From Clostridium_F caseinilyticum (GTDB taxonomy: Bacteria > Bacillota > Clostridia > Clostridiales > Clostridiaceae): a stretch of DNA of 64,000 bases. The notes under the pieces were generated by a model. That model was not told the DNA's origin, made no database searches, and saw only the letters and a program-made list of their open reading frames with translations. This document shows, one piece after another, positions 1-8,699 of the stretch (its first letter is position 1; the number at the start of each line of letters is the position of its first letter). The stretch is taken from assembly GCF_046127645.1 (NCBI RefSeq), contig NZ_CP175919.1. One strand, given 5' to 3'. Position numbers and translations under genes: made by a program.

Positions 1-1424
1 ATTCTATTTTTAATTTCACTTTTTCTTTGTCCTTTAAATTTATTTGAATATGTGTCACCTATATTAGGACAAAAAGTATTATAGTTTTTATCTATTAATA
101 AGTCTCTAAAGTGATCCCTGGACTCTTTTTCACCATGAATTAATATAACTTCTTTTGGTTTTTCTTTAAAGCCTTCTAACCAATTTAATAGACCATTTTT
201 ATCAGCGTGACCAGATAATGATGGCAAATTATATATCTCAGCATTTACAGCAATTTCTTCACCAAACAGTTTGATTTTTTTAGCTCCAGCTAGTATTTTT
301 TGTCCTAAAGTACCTTCAGCTTGATAGCCTACAAATACTATAGAACATTCTTTTCTCCAAAGATTATGTTTAAGGTGATGACGAATCCTGCCAGCTTCAC
401 ACATACCACTAGCAGATATTATAATAACACCACTTTTTATTTTATTTAGTTCCATAGATTCTTGAGGAGAATTTGTAAAGCGGAGTCCATCAAACTCTAG
501 TGGATTATCTCCTCTATTTAATAATTTTTGAGCATCCTCGTTAAAGTCAACAGTGTATTCATTAAATATCTTAGTAGCTTCTGAAGCTAAAGGGCTATCT
601 ACGTAGACTTTAATATTTTTTAATATAGTACTTTCAACATATTTATTTAATGCATATATGATCTCTTGAGCCCTTCCTACAGCGAAGGATGGTATAATAA
701 CATTACCACCTCTTTTAAATGTATCTTTAATAATATGAATTAATTGCTTTAATTGAGAATTTATGTTATCATGTACTCTATTTCCATATGTTGTTTCCAT
801 TAACACATAATCTGCATAATCTACTTGAACAGGATCTTTTAATATAGGTAAATTTGTATTGCCTAGATCGCCGGAATAAACAATTTTGAACTCTTCATCA
901 TTTTCTGTTATATATAATTCGGTTATAGCAGCGCCTAAAAGATGACCGGAATCTAAAAATCTTATTTTAAGGTTGGGAAATATTTCTATATACTCATTAT
1001 AATTGTAACCTTCAAAAAGCAATGTACTCATTTGAGCTGTTTTTAAAGTGTATAAAGGCTCTATAGGTGGAAGACCGCTACGTATTCTTTTTCTGTTTTT
1101 CCATTCAACTTCTGATTCCAATATATGACCACTGTCAGGAAGCATAATAGAGCATAGGTCTACAGTAGCTTTAGTAGATATAACGTTCCCTCTATAGCCT
1201 AATTTATATAAAAGGGGAATTCGTCCACTATGATCTATATGAGCATGAGATAGTATTACACAATCGATATCTTTAACATCGAATTTAAAATATTGATTTC
1301 TATCTTCATCATCATCTTTGCCTTGATAAGTACCACAGTCCAAGAGAATATTTTTATCCTTTATTTTTAATAAGTGGCAGGAACCTGTTACACAAGAAGC
1401 CGCTCCTAAGAACTTTATTTCCAT
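1..1424 (-). CDS. MBL-fold beta-CASP metallo-hydrolase (RNase-type), 3' end outside window
   Basis: Reads from an ATG at 1424 (ribosome site AGGAGGGG complementary to 1429-1436) leftward through position 1 without a stop, giving at least 474 residues; the C-terminus is off the edge. It begins MEIKFLGAASCVTGS. The zinc-binding HxHxDH motif is at residues 60-65 (HAHIDHSG), followed by GHLLGA, YSGDLGN, a METTYGNR stretch, SGMCEAGRIRHHL, LSGHAD and IHGEKE, the motif order of beta-CASP nucleases (COG1236, YSH1-like). Such proteins are metal-dependent RNA endo- or exonucleases acting in the cytoplasm; the substrate of this one is unknown. Family is near certain; exact role is inference. Confidence 0.9.
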   Translation of the reverse strand, partial: MEIKFLGAASCVTGSCHLLKIKDKNILLDCGTYQGKDDDEDRNQYFKFDVKDIDCVILSHAHIDHSGRIPLLYKLGYRGNVISTKATVDLCSIMLPDSGHILESEVEWKNRKRIRSGLPPIEPLYTLKTAQMSTLLFEGYNYNEYIEIFPNLKIRFLDSGHLLGAAITELYITENDEEFKIVYSGDLGNTNLPILKDPVQVDYADYVLMETTYGNRVHDNINSQLKQLIHIIKDTFKRGGNVIIPSFAVGRAQEIIYALNKYVESTILKNIKVYVDSPLASEATKIFNEYTVDFNEDAQKLLNRGDNPLEFDGLRFTNSPQESMELNKIKSGVIIISASGMCEAGRIRHHLKHNLWRKECSIVFVGYQAEGTLGQKILAGAKKIKLFGEEIAVNAEIYNLPSLSGHADKNGLLNWLEGFKEKPKEVILIHGEKESRDHFRDLLIDKNYNTFCPNIGDTYSNKFKGQRKSEIKNR

Positions 1425-1823
1425 ATAACCCCTCCTGTTCTAATGATTAATTAATATTTATAAGAATATTTTAATACTATTTGATATAAAAATATATATA
1501 AACTTGGAGATAACTAGAATTATTAATTATAATTTTAAAATAATATAAATAATTATTCATATTATATTATTTTATGGCATATATATATTGGGTTAAAGAA
1601 AAATTTTATTGTAAAAACTTCTATTCATTTTAATACTATCTTTATATAGACATAATATAAGACTCTTATCCAAAATTTAAATATTTTCAAACAACTTTTT
1701 ATGATAAATGTAATTTGTATTTATTTTATAAAGTACTATAAGAATATCAAAATAGCAATTTATTGGATAAAATATATGTTTTTACAGATAGTAAAATATA
1801 TAGGGTTTAAAGGAGTGATTGAT
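1425..1823. other. intergenic region, about 400 bp
   Basis: Very A+T-rich spacer between the leftward metallo-hydrolase and the rightward small membrane protein. I see no tRNA, no clear hairpin with a T-run and no convincing ORF. Confidence 0.5.
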
Positions 1824-1976
1824 TTGTTTAATTTTATAAAGGGGAAATTACAGAAGGTTTTAGAGGAGAAATTTGTTTTAAGTTCTTATTTATTAACCAT
1901 AATATTTTTATTTGTAGTTAATTTAATTTATAATTTAGGTAAAAAAATAGGTTTATTTATAATGATGATTATTTAA
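1824..1976 (+). CDS. small single-span membrane protein, hypothetical
   Basis: Fifty residues starting at TTG 1824, preceded eight bases upstream by AAAGGAG (1809-1815). The frame stays open upstream to an ATG at 1701, but that start has no ribosome site, so the short version is preferred. The N-terminal 18 residues are basic and amphipathic, then a hydrophobic segment of about 20 residues (SSYLLTIIFLFVVNLIYNL) and a short Lys-containing tail. I do not recognise the family. The good ribosome site argues it is translated. Confidence 0.45.
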   Translation: MFNFIKGKLQKVLEEKFVLSSYLLTIIFLFVVNLIYNLGKKIGLFIMMII

Positions 1977-2087
1977 ATGAATGTATTATAAAATGTAAGG
2001 GAAAAATAGTTAATATAAAAATTAAAAGATTTTAATTATAAATATATTTCTAAAATTAAAGAATAAGTTTAAATATAGGAGGAGCTA

Positions 2088-2732
2088 ATGGATACTAGAG
2101 ATGAGATAGATAAAAATGCACAAAAGATATTTAAAGATATAGACAATCATATTTTAAAAGATAATAAACCTTCTAATTATATAAATAATTTATATGAAGA
2201 AGGAAAATTACAAGAATATCCTTTTAATATGCTGACAGATTTAAAAAACATAGAGCAGTCCCAAAAATATCATCCAGAAGGAAGTGTTTGGAATCATATT
2301 ATGATGGTATTAGATAATGGAGCTAATAAAAGAGAGAAAAGTGAAAATAAAAGAATATTTATGTGGGCATGTCTTTTACATGATATAGGTAAGGGAACTA
2401 CTACAAAAATAAGAAAAGGAAGAATAACTTCCTATGATCATGATAAAGAAGGTGAAAAATTAAGTATAAAATTTTTAAAGTGTTTTACAGAGGATGATGA
2501 TTTTATAAAGGGTGTTTCTAAATTAGTAAGATGGCATATGCAACCTCTTTTTGTTAATAAAAATTTGCCTTTTAAAGATATAGAAACTATGGCAAAAGAA
2601 GTTTCTATTAAAGAAATAGCTTTAATTTCTTTATGTGACAGATTAGGAAGAGGTGGTATTTCAAAAGAAAAAAGAGAAGAGGAAATTAGAGCAATAGATT
2701 TATTTATAGAGAAATGTTCCAGTTATATATAA
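2088..2732 (+). CDS. HD-domain phosphohydrolase
   Basis: 214 residues, ATG preceded by AGGAGGAGC. The HD metal-binding signature is complete: His70 (VWNH), His98-Asp99 (LLHDIGKG), the Asp117-His118 pair and a later Asp in CDRLGRGG. Organisation resembles the HD domain found at the C-terminus of CCA-adding tRNA nucleotidyltransferases, here as a stand-alone protein with no nucleotidyltransferase domain. Likely a metal-dependent phosphohydrolase or phosphodiesterase acting on a nucleotide or RNA end; the substrate cannot be read from sequence. It is followed after 55 bp by an aldehyde dehydrogenase and may be co-transcribed with it. Confidence 0.8.
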   Translation: MDTRDEIDKNAQKIFKDIDNHILKDNKPSNYINNLYEEGKLQEYPFNMLTDLKNIEQSQKYHPEGSVWNHIMMVLDNGANKREKSENKRIFMWACLLHDIGKGTTTKIRKGRITSYDHDKEGEKLSIKFLKCFTEDDDFIKGVSKLVRWHMQPLFVNKNLPFKDIETMAKEVSIKEIALISLCDRLGRGGISKEKREEEIRAIDLFIEKCSSYI

Positions 2733-2787
2733 TAATACTTCTATTTGAATTATAATAGTATATATAATGCGAAGAAGGGAATTTGAT

Positions 2788-4158
2788 ATGAAAAATATAA
2801 ATAATATATTAGAAAAACAGAAGAAATTCTTTGATAATGGATATACTAAGGATATAAATTTTAGAATAGAGGCTTTAAAAAAATTAAAATATAGTATAAA
2901 GATTAATGAGAATAATATATTTAAAGCTTTAAAAAAAGATTTAAATAAATCGGAATTTGAAACATTTATAACAGAAATAGGTATAGTATATGATGAAATA
3001 AATGTAGCAATTAAAAATATAAAGAAATGGTCAAAAACTAAAAAAGTAAGAACACCAATTACTAATTTTTTAGCTAGTAGTTATATATATAATGAGCCTT
3101 ATGGTGTGGTTTTAATAATGGCTCCATGGAATTATCCATTTCAACTTATTATGGCTCCTTTAGTAGGAGCTATAAGTGCTGGTAATTGTATTTTATTAAA
3201 GCCTTCTGAATTAGCAGTAGAAACAAAAAAAATAATAGTTGATATAATAAAAGATACATTTAATGATGAATATATAAGTGTTGTAACTGGAGGCGTAGAG
3301 GAAAGTGAAGCTTTACTTAAAGAAAAGTTTGATTATATATTTTATACAGGTGGAATAAATGTAGGTAAAATAGTTATGAAGGCGGCAGCAGAGAACTTAA
3401 CACCTATAACTTTAGAATTAGGAGGAAAAAGTCCCTGTATAGTTGATAAAGATGCTGATATAGATTTGGCAGCTAGAAGAATAGCGTGGGGTAAATTTTT
3501 AAATGCTGGACAAACTTGTGTAGCTCCAGATTATTTAATTGTTCATAAAAATATAAAAGAAAAATTCATAAGTTTAATGGAAAAGTATATAGTTAAGTTT
3601 TTCGGTAAAAATATCTTTGAAAATGAAGATTATCCTAGAATAATAAATGAAAGACACTTTAAAAGATTAGAAGGATATTTAGATGAAGGAAAGATAGTTT
3701 TTGGTGGAAAAAGAGATATAAATAATTTATATATAGAACCAACTATTATAGAAGAGATAAATTTTAAAAATAGAATAATGCAGGAAGAAATATTTGGACC
3801 TGTTTTACCAGTTATAGAATTTGAAGATATAAGTGAAGTTATAGATATAGTAAAAAACAATTCTAAACCATTAGCACTATATTATTTTTCAGAAGATAAA
3901 GAGAAACAGAAATTTGTCATAAAAAATATACAATTTGGCGGAGGGTGTATAAATGATACCATAATGCATTTGGCTACTTCTACATTACCATTTGGCGGTG
4001 TAGGTAATAGTGGTATGGGAGGCTATCATGGTATAGCTAGTTTTGAAACTTTTTCTCATAAAAAAAGTATACTTAAAAAGAGTAACTTAATAGATATAAA
4101 AATAAGGTATGCACCTTTTAAAGGAAAAATAAACCTAGCAAGAAAATTATTTAAGTAG
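2788..4158 (+). CDS. aldehyde dehydrogenase family protein (class 3-like)
   Basis: 456 residues from ATG 2788, preceded by AAGAAGGGA at 2772-2780; an upstream in-frame ATG (2767) lacks a ribosome site. NAD(P)-dependent oxidation of aldehydes to acids. The cofactor-site motif (MAPWNYP), general base Glu210 (LELGGKSP) and nucleophile Cys244 (GQTCVAPD) are present. The C-terminus has the PFGGVGNSGMGGYHG signature of the short class 3 aldehyde dehydrogenases (bacterial YwdH/ConiferALDH type). Natural substrate unknown. It is followed by the large palindromic element at 4176-4460. Confidence 0.9.
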   Translation: MKNINNILEKQKKFFDNGYTKDINFRIEALKKLKYSIKINENNIFKALKKDLNKSEFETFITEIGIVYDEINVAIKNIKKWSKTKKVRTPITNFLASSYIYNEPYGVVLIMAPWNYPFQLIMAPLVGAISAGNCILLKPSELAVETKKIIVDIIKDTFNDEYISVVTGGVEESEALLKEKFDYIFYTGGINVGKIVMKAAAENLTPITLELGGKSPCIVDKDADIDLAARRIAWGKFLNAGQTCVAPDYLIVHKNIKEKFISLMEKYIVKFFGKNIFENEDYPRIINERHFKRLEGYLDEGKIVFGGKRDINNLYIEPTIIEEINFKNRIMQEEIFGPVLPVIEFEDISEVIDIVKNNSKPLALYYFSEDKEKQKFVIKNIQFGGGCINDTIMHLATSTLPFGGVGNSGMGGYHGIASFETFSHKKSILKKSNLIDIKIRYAPFKGKINLARKLFK

Positions 4159-4175
4159 AAAATAAATATAAACAA

Positions 4176-4460
4176 AGAGGAGCTATCAAAATATATTTGA
4201 TTTTAACGCCATAAATATAAATAATATATTTATAAGACAATTCATTTTGCTAAGCAGTTCTAAATTTGACTACATTAAAAATTTTCTACCCGGTAGAGGC
4301 GACGTCCTGTCTTCACTACTGGCTTCTCACGTCCTGTGAGAAATTACGAAAATTTTTAATTTCGTCAAATTAAGAACTACTAAGCTCATTCATAATGCTT
4401 ATTACATATATTATTTGTATTTACTCTGTTAAAATTAAATATATTTTGAGATAGCCCCTT
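4176..4460. repeat. 285-bp imperfect palindrome with G+C-rich core (element A)
   Basis: The left arm (about 4176-4286) pairs with the right arm (about 4348-4460) over nearly the whole length. Outer ends read GGAGCTATC-AAAATATATTTGATTTTAA and, on the other strand, GGGGCTATCTCAAAATATATTTAATTTTAA. The unpaired core (4287-4347) is unusually G+C rich for this window. It holds a direct repeat ACGTCCTGT (4302-4310, 4329-4337), a small hairpin CTCAC-N5-GTGAG (4326-4340) and complementary CCGGTAG/CTACTGG segments. It lies between convergent genes, so it may also end transcription. No transposase or target-site duplication is evident. Confidence 0.75.
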
Positions 4461-4469
4461 ATTTTTTAT

Positions 4470-5867
4470 TTAGCAAGCTTTTTCATTAACTTTATTTTTC
4501 ATTTTTTTTGCTGCTGGTGGATAATATTTTGGATCGGAGAAGAAGGCTATTTTTAGTTCTTTGACTTCTTTTCTCATAGCAAGTACACCAATCATGTTTG
4601 GTATAATAACTAGAGCTAAAAGAATATCAAGAATTGCAAATAAATTTTCTAGATTGCCAAAAGACCCATATATTATAGCACCTAAACAAATAAATCTTAT
4701 AATTTTAGCGAAAGTTGGGTTAAATAAAGCTTCTGCTTGTTTTTCGCAGTAGAAAACTATAACTATTATAGTTGATAAAACAAATAGTAATAAACTGAAA
4801 GAAACTATTGCACCACCAACACTTTTACCAAATACTGATTGGAATGCTAATGCAGGCATAGAAGCTGCTTGGGATGCAGGCAGTTTTTGCCATATTCCAG
4901 TAGTTAAAATAACAAGAGCTGTCATAGTACAAATTAATATAGTATCAACTATAACTTCAAATACTCCCCAGAAACCTTGACGAACAGGGTGATCTGTAAC
5001 AGCAGCAGAGTGAGCTATAGGAGCACTTCCCATACCAGCTTCATTTGAGTAAGCACCTCTTGCGATACCACGGCTAATACTTTGTGCAATAACAGAACCA
5101 CCAAAACCACCTGCAGCTGCCATAGGAGTGAACGCTCCTTTGAATATTAATCCAAAAGCATGTGGTAATTCTTTTATATTAATAAATACTATTGTAAGAG
5201 AGCAGCATATAAATGCTAAAGCCATTAAAGGAACTAATTTTTCAGTAACTTGCCCTATTCTTTGAATACCACCATATACAACTAGAGCTACAAGAATTGT
5301 AACTATAATACCAGTTGTTAATTTTGGTATTCCTATAGTTTCAGCAGATTCACATAGGGAAAGGGATTGTGTTGCAATTGAAGGAATAATTTCTAACATA
5401 AATGCGAAAGAACACATTGTAGCTAGAAAAGGAGATTTTAAACCTTTTTTTAAGTAATAAACAGGCCCTCCAACGAATTCGCCATTTTCATTTTTTTCTC
5501 TATATTTTATTCCTAACACTATTTCAGAGAATTTAGTAGCTTGTCCTATAACTGCTGTTACCCACATCCAAAATATAGCGCCTGGTCCACCAAAGGCAAT
5601 AGCAACAGGCACGCCTATGATATTAGCAGCGCCAACTGATGAAGCTAGGGCAGAACTAACAGCTTGGAAAGGTGTTATTGTACCTTCACCTTCAGGTTTA
5701 TCAAATATTCTACCAAAGGTTTGTTTTAATATGAAAGGTAAGTATCTAAATTGAACAAAACCTAATGTTAAAGTTAGTATGATTCCGCCACCTACAAGCA
5801 AAATCATCATAGGTGGTCCCCAAATCCAACCAGAAATCTTGGATATAATGTCTAAAAACGTTTGCAT
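4470..5867 (-). CDS. alanine/glycine:cation symporter (AGCS family), copy 1
   Basis: 465-residue integral membrane protein that imports a small neutral amino acid with sodium. Ten or more hydrophobic segments and family signatures such as GPGAIFWMWV, KYREKNENGEFVGGP, SNEAGMGSAPIAHS and HPVRQG are visible. ATG at 5867 has a ribosome site complementary to 5872-5878. It is a close paralogue of the next gene (6424-7806) in the same orientation. Both carry their own upstream spacer, so they look separately transcribed. A possible minus-strand promoter (TTGAAA, 17 bp, TATCGT) lies about 60-90 bp upstream. Substrate alanine or glycine is a family-level inference. Confidence 0.92.
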   Translation of the reverse strand: MQTFLDIISKISGWIWGPPMMILLVGGGIILTLTLGFVQFRYLPFILKQTFGRIFDKPEGEGTITPFQAVSSALASSVGAANIIGVPVAIAFGGPGAIFWMWVTAVIGQATKFSEIVLGIKYREKNENGEFVGGPVYYLKKGLKSPFLATMCSFAFMLEIIPSIATQSLSLCESAETIGIPKLTTGIIVTILVALVVYGGIQRIGQVTEKLVPLMALAFICCSLTIVFINIKELPHAFGLIFKGAFTPMAAAGGFGGSVIAQSISRGIARGAYSNEAGMGSAPIAHSAAVTDHPVRQGFWGVFEVIVDTILICTMTALVILTTGIWQKLPASQAASMPALAFQSVFGKSVGGAIVSFSLLLFVLSTIIVIVFYCEKQAEALFNPTFAKIIRFICLGAIIYGSFGNLENLFAILDILLALVIIPNMIGVLAMRKEVKELKIAFFSDPKYYPPAAKKMKNKVNEKAC

Positions 5868-6385
5868 GATTAACCTCCTTGAATATAAGTAGTTAGTTTT
5901 TTGTTATAATTATGAATTTTATGTATATTTAAACGATACCATAAAAGAATTTGTTTTTCAATACAAGTTGGTTAATTTATTATTTAAAATGATATTAAAA
6001 ACAGGATTAAAAATTCTAAAATATTATTTTTAATATACAGAAAAACACATAAAAGGATATAGTAAATTGTATATAATGATAGCTATTATTTTTTATTATC
6101 TCATTAATTTAATGTTTTTCTTTATTTTAAAGATATATGTTATTTAATTCTAAATTAAGTAAAAAATTAAACTATACGTATATTAATACAAAAATATATA
6201 CATATTATTTGAAAAATCTTTGTTAAATATTTAAAAAACAAATATGTAAATATTTATGGCTTTTATGTGTTAATTAATATAAATATTTAATTTTATTTGT
6301 TTATTAATAAAGTAATATTTATGTTTTATTAATAAATTGAGAAAGCATAGAAAAATTATTTTAAAAAATAGTATATACTTACATT
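5868..6385. other. intergenic region upstream of AGCS copy 1
   Basis: About 520 bp, extremely A+T rich. Apart from a possible leftward promoter close to the gene I see no conserved riboswitch (no glycine or lysine motif), no ORF and no repeat shared with the rest of the window. Confidence 0.4.
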
Positions 6386-6422
6386 AAAAAAACTCCCTAT
6401 GCAAATGCATAGGGAGTTTTTT
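6386..6422 (-). terminator. intrinsic terminator of AGCS copy 2
   Basis: Perfect hairpin with arms AACTCCCTATGCA and TGCATAGGGAGTT, flanked by A-run and T-run, immediately downstream of the leftward symporter gene. It could work in both directions. Confidence 0.9.
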
Positions 6423-6423
6423 G

Positions 6424-7806
6424 TTAAGAATCAGATTTTGAGTTTTTTGCACCTGGATAATATTTAGGGTTTGAGAAAAACTCTTCTTTTAATTCTTTAA
6501 TTTCATTTCTCATAGCTATTAATCCAATCATATTTGGTATAACAACTAGAGCTAAAAGAATATCAAGTAATGCGAATAAAAATTCTAATTTACCAACAGC
6601 TCCATAGATTATAGCTGCTAGACAAACAACTCTTATAATCTTTGAAAATGCAAGTCCAAATAAAGCTTCAGCTTGTTTTTCGCAGTAGTAAACTATGACT
6701 ATAATAGTAGATAAAACAAATAATAACAAACTAATTGATACTATAGCACCACCAAAAGCCTTACCAAATACATTTTGGAAAGCCATTGAAGGCATAGAAG
6801 CTGCTTGAGAACCTGGAACAGTATTCCACATTCCTGTAGTTATAACTACAAGAGCTGTTAAAGTACAAATTATTATTGTATCTACCATTATTTCAAATAT
6901 GCCCCAGAAAGCTTGACGAACAGGGTGATCTGTAACAGCAGCAGAGTGAGCTATAGGAGCACTTCCCATACCAGCTTCATTTGAGTAAGTACCTCTAGCA
7001 GTACCCCATCTTAATGCTTGAGCAAGTGTAGCTCCGCCAAAACCACCTACTGCAGCTTGAGGCGTAAAAGCACCTTTAAATATCAATGCAAAAGCATTTG
7101 GTAATTTTGTAATATTAAATAATAATATTATTATTGAACAAATAATAAATATTAAGGCCATTATAGGCACCATTTTTTCAGTAACTTGACCTATTCTTTG
7201 AATGCCACCATAAACAACGAGAGCTACTAAAACGGTTACAATTATAGCAGTAACTATTTTAGGTAATCCTATAGTTTCAGCAGTTTGACAAACTGATAAT
7301 GATTGTGTAGAAATAGATGGTATAATTTCAATCATAAAGCAGAAAGAACACATTGTAGCTAGTACTTTAGCTATAGTAGGTGACTTTAACCCTTTTTTTA
7401 AGTAATAAACAGGTCCTCCTACATAAATTCCTTCTTCATTTTTCTCTCTATATTTTATACCAAGAATTATTTCGGAGAATTTAGTAGCTTGTCCTAAAAC
7501 TGCCACTACCCACATCCAGAAAACAGCGCCAGGACCTCCAAAAGCTATTGCAACAGGAACTCCTATAATGTTGGCAGCACCTACAGTTGATGCTAATGCT
7601 GAACAAGCAGCTTGAAATGGTGTGATTGTACCTTCCCCTTCAGCGGGTTTGCTAAACATTTTACCAAAAGTTTCTTTCATTATATAAGGAAAATATCTTA
7701 TTTGAAAAAAATTTAATGTAAAAGTTAAAATAATTCCTCCACCAACTAATAATATTAACATAGGTGGACCCCATATCCAGTTGGAGATTTTGCTAATAAA
7801 ATCCAT
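6424..7806 (-). CDS. alanine/glycine:cation symporter (AGCS family), copy 2
   Basis: 460 residues, sodium-coupled amino-acid symporter with the same signatures as copy 1 (SNEAGMGSAPIAHS, HPVRQA, KYREKNEEG). ATG at 7806 is preceded by an AGGAGGGA ribosome site. A 78-nt stretch coding the conserved core is identical in the two copies (4976-5053 and 6912-6989) although flanking sequence differs at many silent sites. Its own promoter is visible at 7852-7880 and its terminator at 6386-6422, so it is a single-gene unit. Differences in the loop after the core (RWGTARGTYSNEAG against SRGIARGAYSNEAG) might alter substrate choice. Confidence 0.92.
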   Translation of the reverse strand: MDFISKISNWIWGPPMLILLVGGGIILTFTLNFFQIRYFPYIMKETFGKMFSKPAEGEGTITPFQAACSALASTVGAANIIGVPVAIAFGGPGAVFWMWVVAVLGQATKFSEIILGIKYREKNEEGIYVGGPVYYLKKGLKSPTIAKVLATMCSFCFMIEIIPSISTQSLSVCQTAETIGLPKIVTAIIVTVLVALVVYGGIQRIGQVTEKMVPIMALIFIICSIIILLFNITKLPNAFALIFKGAFTPQAAVGGFGGATLAQALRWGTARGTYSNEAGMGSAPIAHSAAVTDHPVRQAFWGIFEIMVDTIIICTLTALVVITTGMWNTVPGSQAASMPSMAFQNVFGKAFGGAIVSISLLLFVLSTIIVIVYYCEKQAEALFGLAFSKIIRVVCLAAIIYGAVGKLEFLFALLDILLALVVIPNMIGLIAMRNEIKELKEEFFSNPKYYPGAKNSKSDS

Positions 7807-7851
7807 AATATCCCTCCTAAAATATTAATAAAATAAGAACTATATGTTAAA

Positions 7852-7880
7852 ATTATATCAGTTGTTGTCAAAACTTTCAA
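7852..7880 (-). promoter_or_regulatory. sigma-A promoter of AGCS copy 2
   Basis: On the minus strand TTGAAA (7880-7875) and TATAAT (7857-7852) are separated by 17 bp, about 45 bp upstream of the start codon. Confidence 0.7.
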
Positions 7881-8168
7881 CCTATAAAAATAAATATGAT
7901 TTAGGATTTAAATAACAATAAAAAATGGGTTAAAATATTGAAAAATAAAGGTTGTATTCAATAGAAAAGAAAAGAGAGTGTGTATAAATTATCATATTAA
8001 TTGTATAAATAATAAATAATTTTCGAAGTCAAAAGGTACCATAAACTATTTTAGGGGGTTTAATATAACTTTCATTGTTATATATTTAACGATTTTTTAT
8101 AATATATAAATATGACTTTAAAGTTATTTGTTAAATTAAAAAGAGATAAAGAAAAATATTTTAATAAT

Positions 8169-8216
8169 AGTTGTAAATGCAACTTGTTTATGATATATTA
8201 AGTTGTGTTTGCAACT
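8169..8216 (+). promoter_or_regulatory. MarR-type double operator overlapping promoter
   Basis: Two inverted repeats of the form AGTTG-N6-CAACT, at 8169-8184 and 8201-8216, lie 32 bp apart (about three helical turns). A promoter fits between and across them: TTGTAA at 8171-8176, 17 bp, TATATT at 8194-8199. Binding by the MarR protein encoded immediately downstream would block RNA polymerase, so autorepression of the MarR-MATE operon is the natural reading. Confidence 0.75.
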
Positions 8217-8244
8217 ATTAAGAATTTAATGGAGGAATATAATA

Positions 8245-8682
8245 TTGGGGAATGAGACACAGTGTATAGGTAAATATATATCTATGTTATATAGAGCAGG
8301 CAATTCTTATATAAATAAGGAACTCTTTAAATATGGTATAGGCAGTGGACAATATATTTTTTTATTGTATTTGCTTAATAATAATGGATGTAATCAAGAG
8401 GAAATAAGTACTGCTTTAAATATAGACAAGGGGACAACAGCAAGGGCGTTACAAAAATTAGAGAAAGAAGGCTATATAAGTAAAAAGATTGATAAAGATG
8501 ATAGAAGAATCAATCATATATTAGTTACTGAAAAAGCTATTGAAGTAAAAGAAATTATTATAGAAGCTTTAAGATCTTGGCAAAAAACTTTATATTCGGA
8601 TTTTACGGAAAGAGAAAAAAAAGAACTTTTAAAATTATTAGAAAAAGCTTCCTTGAATTGTCACAATAATAAATATAAATAA
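8245..8682 (+). CDS. MarR-family transcriptional regulator
   Basis: 145 residues from TTG 8245 with GGAGGA at 8231-8236; no in-frame ATG gives a better start. Winged helix-turn-helix: helices around residues 30-85 with the recognition region EISTALNIDKGTTARALQKLEKEGYISK, then a wing with the DDRRINHI motif typical of MarR. Dimeric repressors of this family usually respond to a small ligand. It is followed after 17 bp by a MATE efflux pump and preceded by two matching palindromic operators, so it very likely represses its own operon. The ligand is unknown. Confidence 0.9.
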   Translation: MGNETQCIGKYISMLYRAGNSYINKELFKYGIGSGQYIFLLYLLNNNGCNQEEISTALNIDKGTTARALQKLEKEGYISKKIDKDDRRINHILVTEKAIEVKEIIIEALRSWQKTLYSDFTEREKKELLKLLEKASLNCHNNKYK

Positions 8683-8699
8683 TAGATTGGAGGAATAAA

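Noticed and set aside
1701..1823. Upstream extension of the small membrane protein from ATG 1701
   Set aside because: No ribosome site at that start; a strong one precedes TTG 1824.
5868..6385. Glycine or lysine riboswitch upstream of the AGCS symporter
   Set aside because: Neither strand shows the conserved motifs; the sequence is almost pure A/T.
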